Positions 1-12,044 of a stretch of 64,000 bases of DNA are shown piece by piece (positions within the stretch are counted from its first letter, which is position 1; every line of letters starts with the position of its first letter). Source of the stretch: Cucumis sativus (Eukaryota; Streptophyta; Magnoliopsida; Cucurbitales; Cucurbitaceae); NCBI RefSeq assembly GCF_000004075.3, contig NC_026658.2:5270001-5334000 (forward strand). The letters run 5' to 3'. Position numbers and translations under genes: made by a program. A model generated the notes under the pieces. The model did not search any database, was not told where the DNA came from, and was given only the letters and a program-made list of their open reading frames with translations.

Positions 1-340
1 TTCCAACATAATAACTTGAGCGTAAGGAGATCGAGGATTTCTTGATGCGTACCAGTACAAGTTGGGAGATAGAGGCAAACGAAACACCTTAACAATGCGT
101 TGAGAGTTTAACAAAGACATCAGAAAATGGTGGGAAACTCTTGATGCATTGTTGGTGGCCCTGAGAGTTTACACATAACTCTCGACGCATACCTTGAGGC
201 GTCAGCCGAAAAGAATCATTTAAAGAATGATGGTGTACCTCTCGATGCCATGCAAGGAGTTTTTGTGTCATATGCATTATGAGGTAGTTTGATTATGGAG
301 TTAGTTTGGGGGAGGGGAGAGAGAGCTTAAACATCACTTT
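1..340. repeat. Decayed CACTA-like terminal region (partial)
   Basis: The stretch repeats short motifs of the type TCGATGC/TCGACGC/GCGTC and GGGAGAT-GAGGC, spaced every few tens of bases. The same motif set occurs at 41,900-42,060 and, in CCGACA/TCGACG form, at both ends of the CACTA-like element at 28,475. Clustered short repeats near the ends are typical of CACTA subterminal regions. No CACTA terminus is visible because the window starts inside it. No credible gene is present. Confidence 0.35.
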
Positions 341-370
341 GAAGGTCTCAATATCATTGTTGAAGGGAAT

Positions 371-3010
371 AAAACCCTTCGCAGCGGAAGATTTAACAGA
401 GACCTCAAAATCAAATTAATTGAAAATTTAAAAATATCATATACATCGATAACATTTAGAAACAATTTCTATAACCTAAAGGCTAAACATGCTTTCTACA
501 AATAAACTTGAAGCACCACAAGTCGGAGACCTCCCTTTTCTCTGAGATGAGAGAGGTTTGTGGAAACCAAAATTGGAAAGGAAAAATAAATTTTTTAGAG
601 AATTCTACTGAGAGCATGTAGCATGCAAAAAAAATAAAAAATAAAAAATAAAAAATCTCGAAACTGTTCTCAATTTTTCTTGTGCATATAACTCCATCTT
701 CTTCAGGAAGTTGGAGAGATCAATAAAATTAATAAATAAATAGTTAATTAATTAAATCAAATATATTTAATAATTCATTTAAATCATATTTAAATGAATA
801 CCTCTCACATACCCTATAGTTTTAATTTAATTGAATCAAATTTAGTTAAATAAATTTAAAGAATATTTTTAAAAATAACAAAATAAATTAAAATATGTTC
901 CAGCTATAACACAATTTTGAATTCAATAACTATAGTCTTATATCACAATAGCATATCAATGACTATCAGTGATAGAATTTGCTATAGATTGTAAGTATTT
1001 TGTAATTGAATATAAGGCATAGACAAAATCACCTTTCTCGATCTATAAGCATACTGAAATAATAAATAATATCAATATCCTTGTTAATTCATTTATAACA
1101 CGAACATGCATTTTCACAGTTACGCTTAATCGAGGAGCCCAAATATATCTCTTCATAATAAGATGGATAAATTTTATCTTGATTAATCATTATCAACTAC
1201 ATAATTCATAACGTATTCGAGTACAACATTTATAATTATTCGGTTAAAGATAACGTTTGATTGCATCAAAATAGATTAATTCTTATGTTTGACACTATGA
1301 TAAATCTCAGATTTAAGGATCAAAACAATCAATAATTTGAGATTATTTATGACACATGTCTATGTAATAATCTCAAAAGAGGTAAGTTTAATTCTTATTC
1401 TCTAATAATTTATGTCTCTACATATATAATCATCCTTTGATTATCAATTATAACTCATATTAATCTTAATTTATTTTTGTTTTCACGATAATAATCGGTT
1501 AGAGACATTTAGAATATAACAACATAGTATTCATAGATATTATTGTACAATAACATGCAATTAAATAATAATTAGAATAATAACTTTTATTAAATAATTA
1601 AACAATGAACCAATTATCCATAAAATTATTATAGAGCACATTAAAAAACCAACCAACAGTGGAATTATATAACAAAATGTTGAATTTTTTCACTAACTTT
1701 AATTAAGCACAAAACGACATTTTCACAATTTTAGTCACATCCAAACTTTGACTTTTTCAAGTCAAAAGTCAACTTTTTGTCTTTTTGTAATTTTATCTGC
1801 CTTGATTAATTTCAACCTCCTGAACATGAATCCACATCCATTTTCACGAAATTCAAATCACATTTGAATGTATTGTCGGTCAAAGTTTGACTTTTCAAAG
1901 TTTTGACCATAACTTTGATCATTTTCCTCATTTCTGAGCTTTTGAGTATGAATCCGCATATATATATTGTATTTAAATATAAAGTTTTATCTCTAAATTG
2001 ATAACTAATGTATATATCATATATATTTGTCGGTTTCTCTCTCTTTTTCTTAATTCGAACAATTTGAAATATTCCATCATACTTATTTTAAGTTTATTAC
2101 ATATGAGCTAGTAGAGGAACCTAATGGATCTATAGATCGTGGACTCAATAATCCATGATTAACTAGCTAAACTCTTTATTAGATTTAGCTAATCAACATT
2201 TGTTAACTAATTGGTCATTTCACTAAAGTCTCGCAGTTATACTCCCCTCAATATAGATATATTTGTGTCTATATGATGTAACCATAATTAATAAGTGAAT
2301 CCTTCCCAGGTTGTTCGTAATCTTTACTGGGTTAAAATTACTATTTGACCCCTGAGATTACATCTTATTTCTTGAATCTCATTGATCCACGATTGAACAA
2401 TTAGTCTAAGGTCTAACCTATAAACTGAATCTCTTTCAAGCCAATCATAGAGTGAGACCATTTGTTCAAGACTTGGATTCAATCTTTAAGGGAACAACCT
2501 ACCTACTAACCCTATAATATGCATAACCCATGTGAACAAAAATTTATAGTTAGCTCAATATTAAGATTAAGTTACTTGAGTCATCAATAAAATCAAAATT
2601 GTCAGTTTTATACGGTAAACAATGTTATAACATAAAAGTGATTATTTCATAGTTTCAGTTTTATGTAAACTCTTTACATAAGATGGTTTCATTTTCATGT
2701 CTCCACAAGAACAATTCATGATTACATCATTTGTACTAACTATAAAGCATACTGCATCCATAGTGTCTCAGAATAAAACGTCTAACCTTATTCATATACT
2801 ATAAACCGTTTAGGGCTACATACTCAAAATTGATCCACATTTAATGTCTCTATATAAAGTTTAAGTTTATTCAGAATTGTTTCGAAACCTTAGTTTATTG
2901 GATTCAAGATTATATTATTCAATTTCACTAATAATTCATCAATAACAACTTTATTGAATAGAATATGATTTTAAATAAAAAATTACAAGTTTTATGACAT
3001 AAATTCCAAC
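371..3010 (-). repeat. Long dispersed repeat, probably LTR-type, minus orientation
   Basis: No coding potential is seen over 2.6 kb. The segment around 1,740-1,870 (motifs TTTGACTTTTTCAAGTC, AAAGTCAAC, AATTTCAACCTC, ATGAATCC, AAATTCAAATCA) is clearly related to 42,830-42,960, and a CGCAGC(G/A)GAA motif lies at the left edge of both copies (near 378 and 42,237). Near 3,005, read on the minus strand, a TTGGAATTTATGTCATAAAAC-like start resembles an LTR beginning I recall from cucurbit elements. Exact borders are uncertain. Confidence 0.4.
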
Positions 3011-4535
3011 CTAACGTTTAGAGATTGGATTACGATAGTTTCATTTTGAGTTGATAAAATTTTGTTTGTTTTCGGTCTATTTTTTCTTATTATGACTTTC
3101 TCATTTATTTTAAGAAATAGCATTTGAAATTCAGTAGCTAAATTCTCATTTTTTAAGGGTCTTCTTGGAATCCATTTGTTTTTTAAAATTAATTCTAGAA
3201 CAATTGTTTTTGAAAATTAATTCACTCTTTTAATTTTAAAAATTAGGAAGGAAAATTGAAAATGAAAAATAGAAGCTCTAAAAAAATAAATTTTGTTTTT
3301 TAAAAACAGAAAACAAAATCAGTTACAAAACACGTATGATTTTTGTTTTTAATAATAACATAATTAAAAAAATTGAAATGGTAACGGAAAATAAGCTTTG
3401 AATGAGAATAAGAATTTTTAATGGAAATATAAAGCCTTGAAAAATGGATTTGATAGGATTATTGTTTTATAAGTTTAATTTTTTTTCAAAAAAAAAAAAA
3501 ACTGAAATAAAAAAGCAAACAAATATGAAACTATGTTTTTGTTTGTTTGTTTTCAAAATTCATTTATTATAGGTAGTTTGAATGCATGTTTAAGCATTTC
3601 GAGCAATTTTTTGAAACTTTCAAGGAGTTGATTCCTAGGTACCTTCAATCAAACTATTTACTCACATACAATTCTAAAATTTATTTAATAAAAAGACTCT
3701 TTTCAAATTTCTATTTTGAAGAAAAAAGAAATGAAATTAAGGATTTTTTTTTTTGTTATTCATTACTTTTGTGTGTTTTTTTTTTCTTTTATAAAAAAAG
3801 GGTTTAATAACTAATTCATTCGTTTTATAAGCAAGAAACTTTACGAAAGAAAATTAAAAATAAAACAAAAAACAAAACTATTAGCATGCAAAATTTAAAA
3901 ATAGAATTTAATTAAAAAAAGAAACAAGAACAAACAAGAGGTGTTAAGTTATTTCAATTTCCATTCTCATATATAATTTCATTGTGAATGAGTTATATAT
4001 ATATATGTACGTATATAGACACATCCCTCTCCATTGGTATGAATTTAAGCCCAATGACCCATTAGGCAAAAAGTCTCTCTATTTGAAACCGCCATTTTTT
4101 AAATATAATACAAGAGGATGATCTACCAATATTACAGCTTTATTTTGTATGAAGTTGTGTTAACATGATCATTTTGTAAACATCCACAAGTATTACTGAA
4201 CTTTTATACATTTGATCAATTAAATCTCTAAAATCATAATTTGTATATTTATCCAAATTTCACACTTCAGTTTAAACTATTCTTCATAACTGGATGAATA
4301 ACCAAACTAATCCATGTTGAAATAATAATAATAATAATAATCCAGTCACACAAACAAATAACGAATCATTTAAATATAAACCAAAGTGATGATTAATTAT
4401 TATTGAAAACCTTAGAAGTTCTTAACAACAGTTTATACAATTGCAGCGTAGTAGATGATCTAGGAGAGAGAGAGTATAAAGAAAGCCTAGGAAAGAAAAG
4501 CAAATAGATAAATATAGGTTTAGGGTAAGATCTAG
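3011..4535. other. AT-rich intergenic DNA
   Basis: No gene is supported. It contains homopolymer A/T runs and an AAT microsatellite at about 4,320-4,341. The part next to 4,535 is presumably the 3' untranslated and downstream region of the CASP-like gene on the minus strand. Confidence 0.6.
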
Positions 4536-5777
4536 CTAGCCATGGAAGACTGGCGTTTGAAGTTGTTGCTTCGAATTAGGATGAGGCAATGGAGCATTGT
4601 ATCTACTAAACAGTTTGTATGAAGATAAAATGGAAATGAAAGCATAAAAAGCTACCACAACAAAGGTTATCACAACTGAAGCTGTAGCTTTGCTGCAAAA
4701 TTTCCCAAATGTCCCACACGCTGCACTCCATGTTATTTCTTTGTCTCCATTGTAGGCTAGGTATAACACCTCCGTCGATACCGTTCCCGCCGCTAGGGTT
4801 AGGTACGTCAACAACTATCCATCGAGATATGCAACGTGATTAAACAAAACTCTATTCGTCAAACATATACAATAACGACGACCCTAATGTGTTATTGTAA
4901 ATGTAATGAATACAATAACTTAATACTTTTCTAGATTACTAAAGAGATTCCTATTCTATTCTAGTATCAAGTTAAATCACAGATATTAATCAATCTATAA
5001 GTTTCTGCTTATAATAATTCGTTAATATACAATTATATTTAAACTTTATCACTTTCATGCTATGATATCATATCAACCTAGAGCTTAAGTTGATGAAATA
5101 AGCTAAATATATTTTATATCCATACTTTTAACACTTATTTTCACTACATAAATGAAAGTCTTTTGGTCTCATTTAATACTTCTAATTTTGGTTTTCTACT
5201 ACTTTATAAGGGGTTAATATTTAAATTAAACCTAAAAAGATACTAAACCATATAAATTGTAAGAAGTCTTATGACAGGAAGACTAGTTAGTTAAGGATAT
5301 AGTCGAACCATTTATGTATGAGTTCCACATCCTATATATATAGTGAAGAGAAATTGATATATATAAGAAAAGTGTGAAGAGAAGTAAGAAAAAACCTGAT
5401 CGAGGAAGAAGAGAGTCCAAGCTTTAGAAAGGGTAGAAGGAGGAGACATGGCCGCTACCGCTGCTGACAAAAAGGAGTAGCCAGCACATATCCCATTTGC
5501 ATGCACCAAAAACCTACACTCACACACACATATTTTATATCCAAATTCGTTTTCTAATTATAATCATCCCTTTTTTTTTCTTTCATTTTTTTTTTAAAAT
5601 TTTCTTTTTCTATTTCAGTTTTCCCATCTATTTTTTCTTGTTATTTCTTACCAATTTCACTTACTTAAAATAGACAAAATATTTAACCTTCCTACCAAAA
5701 TTAAATGCAATAAATTTTTAAGATTTTTTTAGGAAGAGTAAAGCATGTTTTTTTTCATACATAATACAAGAAATGAG

Positions 5778-5811
<34 letters not shown>

Positions 5812-6747
5812 AAAGAACTAAAGCCTCTGTTTTATAATTGTTTGATTGTCTATTTTTCCTCCTATTTCTTTCCATTTCTTCCTATATTATATCCGTTGAG
5901 TTATACACTAAATTTTAAAACAATAAAAATGAAAATTACTTTAATTTTAGTTTTATTTTTTTTCTTTTTAAGACATTGATAGGAATTAAGTGGTAAAGCA
6001 TGAAATTTAGGATTAAAATGTGTGTTTTCAATCTCAATTATCATAAAATAAAAATAAAAACCTAATAGCTAGAAGCCTAGAACGTAAACGGATCCAACCT
6101 AACAAGCTATTTATTTTTGTAAATTATTTAAACTTACATATAGTATTTCTATTGTGTTCTAACAAGCCAAGTTAAAAATTTTAAAACTATATGAAAAATT
6201 GATCAAGCAATTCGTATGTATGTATGTATGTATTATTATTATTATTTTAAAAAAGAGAAGGCCTTAAGAAAAAAAAGAATTATATTGTGTAGAAATAAGT
6301 AGTAATTTAAAATATTAGTAAAAAGAAGAAAAGAAAAACAAAAAGCAAAACTCACCCCTCCCTTCCCTCTACTGATTATTGGTTATTTTCTAAAAAAAAC
6401 GAAACAAAAATTTGAAAATTTAATAGGAAAAAAAAAATAAGAAAGTAAACTATCATTCTAAAGGAAAAATAAAAACAAAAAAACACAAAACTATTTTTTC
6501 CTCCCCACATATACATTAAAAAAATAAATAAACATACATACTTGAATGCTCCGAGATCGGAATAAGCGACAGAGCCATAATCGTTGGCCTCAGAGTTCTT
6601 GAGCATGACAATAAGCGCAGCGATGCAGAGCCCCATCGGAACAAGGCGGAGCAAGGTATCGGCGGCCCTCATGCCGGTGGCAGCGAGGCTGTCGTCCTCG
6701 GAGGAGCTCAGGCCGGGAGGATTATTATTGGTGTATTTGTTGTCCAT
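4536..6747 (-). CDS. CASP-like protein, subfamily 2 (CASPL2-type), three exons
   Basis: Exons read on the minus strand are 6747-6542, 5513-5396 and 4814-4536, all with GT-AG borders and compatible phases, giving 200 aa, a normal length for the family. Four hydrophobic segments are visible at about residues 33-49, 72-91, 101-121 and 154-173, with cytosolic acidic N- and C-termini, the MARVEL-like topology of CASPLs. The second segment carries the [10 protein letters not shown] block, and the loop before the fourth segment has the paired cysteines of the CGTFGKFC block (141-148). CASPs scaffold Casparian strip membrane domains; CASPLs are plasma-membrane relatives whose roles are mostly unknown. 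The closest group I recall is CASPL2A; this is from memory. Exon 1 could read on past its end into the intron, but the GTATGT donor and conserved continuation in exon 2 decide the model. Confidence 0.9.
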
Positions 6748-6776
6748 ATGGGAAATAATTTTTTCTTTTTCTTTAA

Positions 6777-6813
6777 AAAAAGAAGAAGATGAAGAAGAAG
6801 AAGAAGAAGAAGA
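6777..6813. repeat. GAA/TTC microsatellite in the CASPL 5' leader
   Basis: An interrupted (GAA)n tract on the plus strand, (TTC)n on the transcribed strand, lies between the TATA motif and the start codon of the CASP-like gene, so it is likely in the 5' untranslated region. Confidence 0.7.
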
Positions 6814-6831
6814 AAGCTGTGGGAAAGTGTG

Positions 6832-6842
6832 TTTATATAAAT
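6832..6842 (-). promoter_or_regulatory. TATA box of the CASP-like gene
   Basis: On the minus strand the motif TTTATATAAAC lies about 90 bases upstream of the ATG at 6747, a normal TATA position for a short-leader plant gene. Assigned by motif and position only. Confidence 0.5.
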
Positions 6843-6849
6843 ATAGTTG

Positions 6850-9800
6850 TTGGAATTATAATGTTTGATGGTTTAAATGATGTGGTTGCTTTGCTTTAAT
6901 GGTGGTGGTTGAAGTTGCACAGTGCAATTGAAGGATGTTAATAAATTAGGGTTTTTCTTTATGATGAAGAAGTGACCATAATATTATTAATGACAAATTG
7001 AATTCGGTCCACACACATTTCTATGTCATTTCATCCTCAAAGTAACCTTTTCAATAAATTATATCCATCTCAACTCAATCTTTTCTCTAAATTATGTCCA
7101 TGTGATCAACTCACAAATTTCTACACGTTTCTTGGCTTTCCACAACACGTTAAAGTTTCAAAGTTTCAAATTTAGTTTTTATGATAAGTTTCCAATTTAG
7201 TTTGTATGATTAGAAGAAAGTTATCGTTTAATCTAATATAATATATAATTAAAATTTAGTTAGAAGGATAGGATAATTTTATATTCTTGATGAATTTTTA
7301 TAAACTACAAGAATAAATTTTAATTTTTAAAAGTTACAATTAAGTACACTTTAACTTTTCTCAAATTTCAGGATCAAATTTGTAAGTCACCTCATAGAAA
7401 ATTTCTTATACTATATTAGTATATCTATCATACAAAAAAGACCTAAATGGTAGATTAATTGTTATAGTACTACTTATATTATCAATCTCAAAAAGATAGA
7501 TTTGATTTTTCTATGTGTACCCTACATATTCAATTCAATATATACCTTTGAAAAAGAAAGAAAAAAAGAAAAAAAAACATTACAAAACTGTGTGATATAT
7601 GTTGTAAAATAAAATATATCTCATTAAAATAATGTGTGAAATGTTATTATGCCAAATAAGATATCTTTTTCCTCTATCAGCATACACATTTTCTTATATT
7701 TTAGTGAATATATATATTTAGGTAAAATGTACAAAATTGATGTACAAGAGATATAGACTCAAGTTCAAACTTATGAACTTAGAATAATTTATTTTTTAAT
7801 TAATTAAATAATAACGATACATTTTTGAGGTGAGAAAAGTTATTAACATAAAGTTGTTTAGAAAGAATATAATTGATGAAACCCAATTATATAATTCAAT
7901 AATTATTAAAGTTTAAAAATGTCTGATTTGAAAAATAATGCACCCTATAACATATATTAAAAATGATAGACCCAACCCATAGAGCAAAAAGATAATAGTG
8001 TTGGATGAGAGAGGTATGGGGTTATAGAGAACAAAAAGAAAAATGGAGAACTCATAAGTGAAGTTTATTGTGTAGATGATCACAGTACAGTTCACCCCCT
8101 AACTTCCATTTAAGTTATTGTATTAATTGATGAATGATGAGCCATACAAAGTTGCTATTATTGGCAATTGAATTTAACCATTATAAGCTTTTTAGTAACC
8201 AATATTTGCGAGATGTGGGTATACCCAACCTCTCTTCCTCTTCTTGTTTTAGATACACAGCTTCCAGTTCTTCTTTGGGATGGAGCGAAAAATGATGTCA
8301 ATTATTGTTTTAACTAAATTCACTCCACAATTAAGCAATAATATAACTAAAGAATGATAAAACCTTTTGCGGTTATTATTGAATTTTTTATTAGTTGTTT
8401 AAATTTTAGAAAAAGATTAAAATTCAAGAAGTCATTTTTACAAAGAAACGTTCTTAAATATAATAAAATATTAAAACTATTTTTAAAAATAGAGTAAAAT
8501 TCACTCACTCTTTTATTTATTTAAGTTTTTTTTTTTTTTTGCTATTCTTATTTTTTTCAATCCATAACAATTTTCTTTTACAAAATTATAAAAATTAACT
8601 TATATACTAATTTTTGTTTATAGAAGTTGCTAAAATTTCAGTTATTATTTTAGAATGAAAAAAAAAACTATCAAATTAACAAGATTTTAACCTTTTATTT
8701 TTAGTTTCTTAAAAGTGTCTATAAACGTTATCAATTTCTTTTACTGATTTTTTTTATTTAATTTGTTATCTACTATTTACAATTTGTAAGAACCTTAAAA
8801 GTCAAGTAAATAAAATAAAATATAATAGAATTTTAAATAATTAGACATTAAATTTTTGTGGACATGTCTACATTTTTCTAAGATCAACGTCACAATTGAC
8901 ACACAAAAAAGTGAACAAATTGTTTTAAATACATCATAAAAAATGTAAATTTATTGTAAATGACAATATTGCTAAAAAAAATATGATAAAATTTTGGAAA
9001 AAATGTTTATAGATGATAGATGATAGACTCTAAATTTTTTCTATACTTTGGTTTTTTTTAATGTTTGAAAATGTAAAATAAAAACAATCTCAAAAGAAAA
9101 ACAAAAAATATTTTTATAATCACAGAAGAAAAAAAAAAAGAGATAATATTTTAAAAATTGGGTATATGTATGTATATATATAGGCGTAATTAGGTTTAGG
9201 AAAAAGGAGCTTTTAATGGTAAAGGCATCCTCCACACAATAAGACATAACCTAACTTAGTGGAATAAGAAATATGACATTTATTTCTCTCAACCACAATT
9301 AAATTAATGGCATGCGTTTGTTTTCTGTCACATTTTATGAACAGCAAAGCATATGCTTGTAAATCCTCATAATAATCACAAAAATAAAATAAATAAATAA
9401 ATGTATATATTATTTTATTTATTTAGTTACTAAGTATGAAAGAGATTTGAAAGAGATCTTGAGTTCAAATATTTCAATTTCAATCTATGTTAAAAAAAAA
9501 ATCTTTTATTTAAAAAAAATGAAATAACCATTATAAAATTTCAAATTCTGAATTCATATTTTTAAGGTTTAAGTTCTGACAATACATATAAACTAAAATT
9601 GTTGTAACATTTTATTTATACTTTTATGAGAGAATTTTATTTATATTTTAAATCTATAATATAGTGGGTGTGCTTTCTCATACAATAATAGTGTAATAAA
9701 GTTTGCATTCTCAATTTGTCGCACAATCAACGTTCAACTCATATAAATCGATATTATAAGTCATTCTATTAACGGAAACAATAAAAGAAAACAAAAATCC

Positions 9801-11640
9801 AAATGAAATCTGATCGTTTAATTTACATTTTCCATATTTAATAGTTCAAGTAATTCAAACCACCAAGCTTGCTTTGAAGTATATTCGACATGTTTTTGTC
9901 TAATAGCTACGTTTCTAAACTTTCACTTTTATACTAAATAAATTTTTAAAATTTTAAAAGTATTTTACGTCTAATTGATTCTTCAACTTTGAATTTAAAA
10001 ATTTATAAACTTTAAATTATTAAAAGTAATTTTTTAATATTTAGATTTTTTTATAATAGACAATCCTCAAACTTTCATTCTTTGTAATTGTCATTTTATT
10101 TTTTTAATCAACTAACAGTCAAGTTTATTAAGAAACTATTTAGAACTAGTATTTAAGAAAAAAAATGTAAGTAAAGTGTATTATAAGCATAAATGTGATA
10201 GATCAAAGTTGTATTTTGCTTTAAAATATATTGTTTAAATCTAGTATAACCATGAACGGATATATTATCCAATATGAAGTATATATGCATTATACAATAA
10301 TTATAATTGATGTACCAAAATATAACTTACACGACATCAAAATTTTTAAAAAATAGAAGCAAATTAGTTAACATTCTTCATATGGTATATACTAGTTGTC
10401 ACCATTAATGCAATTAATATATACAATCAAAATCAAATAAAGAATTTAGAAACATTAGAAATGGAACATGATCAAAACCTAAATCAGACAATCGAAAACG
10501 AAACTAATCAAAAGTAAAAAACAAAATGATATTAAAATGAAAAGAAAAAAAGTCATAAACACTTCCACTATAACACAACTACAACTATGATAATATTAAT
10601 TAAGGGTGGAACAATTTATACAAAAATATGATATGTTTTTAGGAATGTACCGATAACAGTATATTGTTAAACCAAATATAATATATATATATATACACAC
10701 ACATTGTTGTTGCATTTCACTTTGTGTCTCGCTCAAGATACGGTATCTCGCGTAGTCAAATTATATGTTGATTATTTCGTCAAGTAGACAAAACGCCAGT
10801 GATTTGGAAAGACGAAGAATGGTTAAGAAAACAGTAGAGTCGCAAACCGTGTTTTTTTTAAAGATGTTTCACGGCTTTGCTTGTTTGCGCAAACAAAATT
10901 ATTGCCTCCATTATCTCCAGGATAAAACAACTTTTCTTCTTCAATTGATTTTGCACAAAAATACTCATATGAACACTTAAAATTGCTCATTAAACTCATA
11001 GAAGAAGCTTGAAAGAAAGTTTTCTTGTTTATGAAAATTTGTGGCAAATATAATAAAAGAATGAAGAAAGTGTATATATAGTGTGAGGGAATCAATAGAT
11101 GGTTGAAAATTAATATTTGAAAAATTAATTTTGTAACATTTTTTATTTATGGAGAGATTATGTTGACTTATTAAATACAAAACGGTAATAAAATGTTTGA
11201 TTATTTTAGATATGTGATAAAGATCATGATATCAATATATCTTATCATGTTTGACCATCGCGCCTAAGATGTCAACATATGTGATGAGATATTTTAATCT
11301 TTCGCGTGGCTATCCCGCATAGCTCATGTTATCACATAATCATGATCAATATTACATAGTTGAAAACTAAAACATGAAATACTCAAGTTTTTAACGTTTA
11401 AAAAATAGCTATGACACATTTTAGTTTTCTCAAATTGCATGAAGAAAATTTCATCCAACGTTGTATAATTAATTAGATTACAACGATAAGAACAAAATTA
11501 GAATACTAAAAAGAAAAAAACAAAAGGATTCCGCACGTGAGAAAGAGGCAAAGTGGGGAAGCCTTTGCCCGTGCCCGCCTTGCCCGCTTTAACAAATTTG
11601 AAATTCGTTTTCTTTTCTTTTCTTTTATATTTGAATATAA
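6850..11640. other. AT-rich intergenic DNA between CASPL and kinesin genes
   Basis: About 4.8 kb with no supported gene. Open frames here are short, AT-driven and lack family resemblance. There are simple repeats, including TA runs near 10,680. A segment at 11,200-11,345 has scattered TATCATG/CATGAT motifs, but I could not define an element. Confidence 0.6.
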
Positions 11641-11676
11641 TAGGGAAGGCCCATTTTCAAATTTCAAAAACGAAAA

Positions 11677-11685
11677 CCAACGGTC
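11677..11685 (+). promoter_or_regulatory. Candidate MSA (mitosis-specific activator) element
   Basis: CCAACGGTC contains the AACGG core bound by three-repeat MYB (MYB3R) factors in promoters of plant G2/M genes. It lies about 360 bases upstream of the kinesin ATG. Motif match seen; function inferred. Confidence 0.4.
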
Positions 11686-11848
11686 GACTAATATGTCGTA
11701 GAAAGAGTAACGCAAAAATTTTGGTCTCTCTCTTTTTTAACTCAAACAAAATCATCTCATCTCAAATTCTCAGGCCACACTACTAACTCCTTTTTCATTC
11801 GATCTTTACACATATTCCTCATTATTGCTTCTTTCAGGAATTTCCATT

Positions 11849-11857
11849 ACTTCCCGC
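11849..11857 (+). promoter_or_regulatory. Candidate E2F-like site
   Basis: A CTTCCCGCC motif, similar to the E2F consensus TTTSSCGC, lies about 190 bases upstream of the kinesin ATG in a pyrimidine-rich leader. It is a single weak match, so it is only suggestive. Confidence 0.25.
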
Positions 11858-12044
11858 CTCTCCCCTTTGAATCTCTTCTCCACTTTCTTCTTCTAATTCT
11901 CTCTTCATTTCATTTGGCGTGCTCATTTCTTACCCATTAATTAGATTCCCATTTCTGCCCATTCATTTTCATTTATCTGCTGTCCTCTTCCCTTCCCCTG
12001 CTTCCCTTTTCTACCAACTTCGCCTTTTACAGAGCTTGGTTGCG

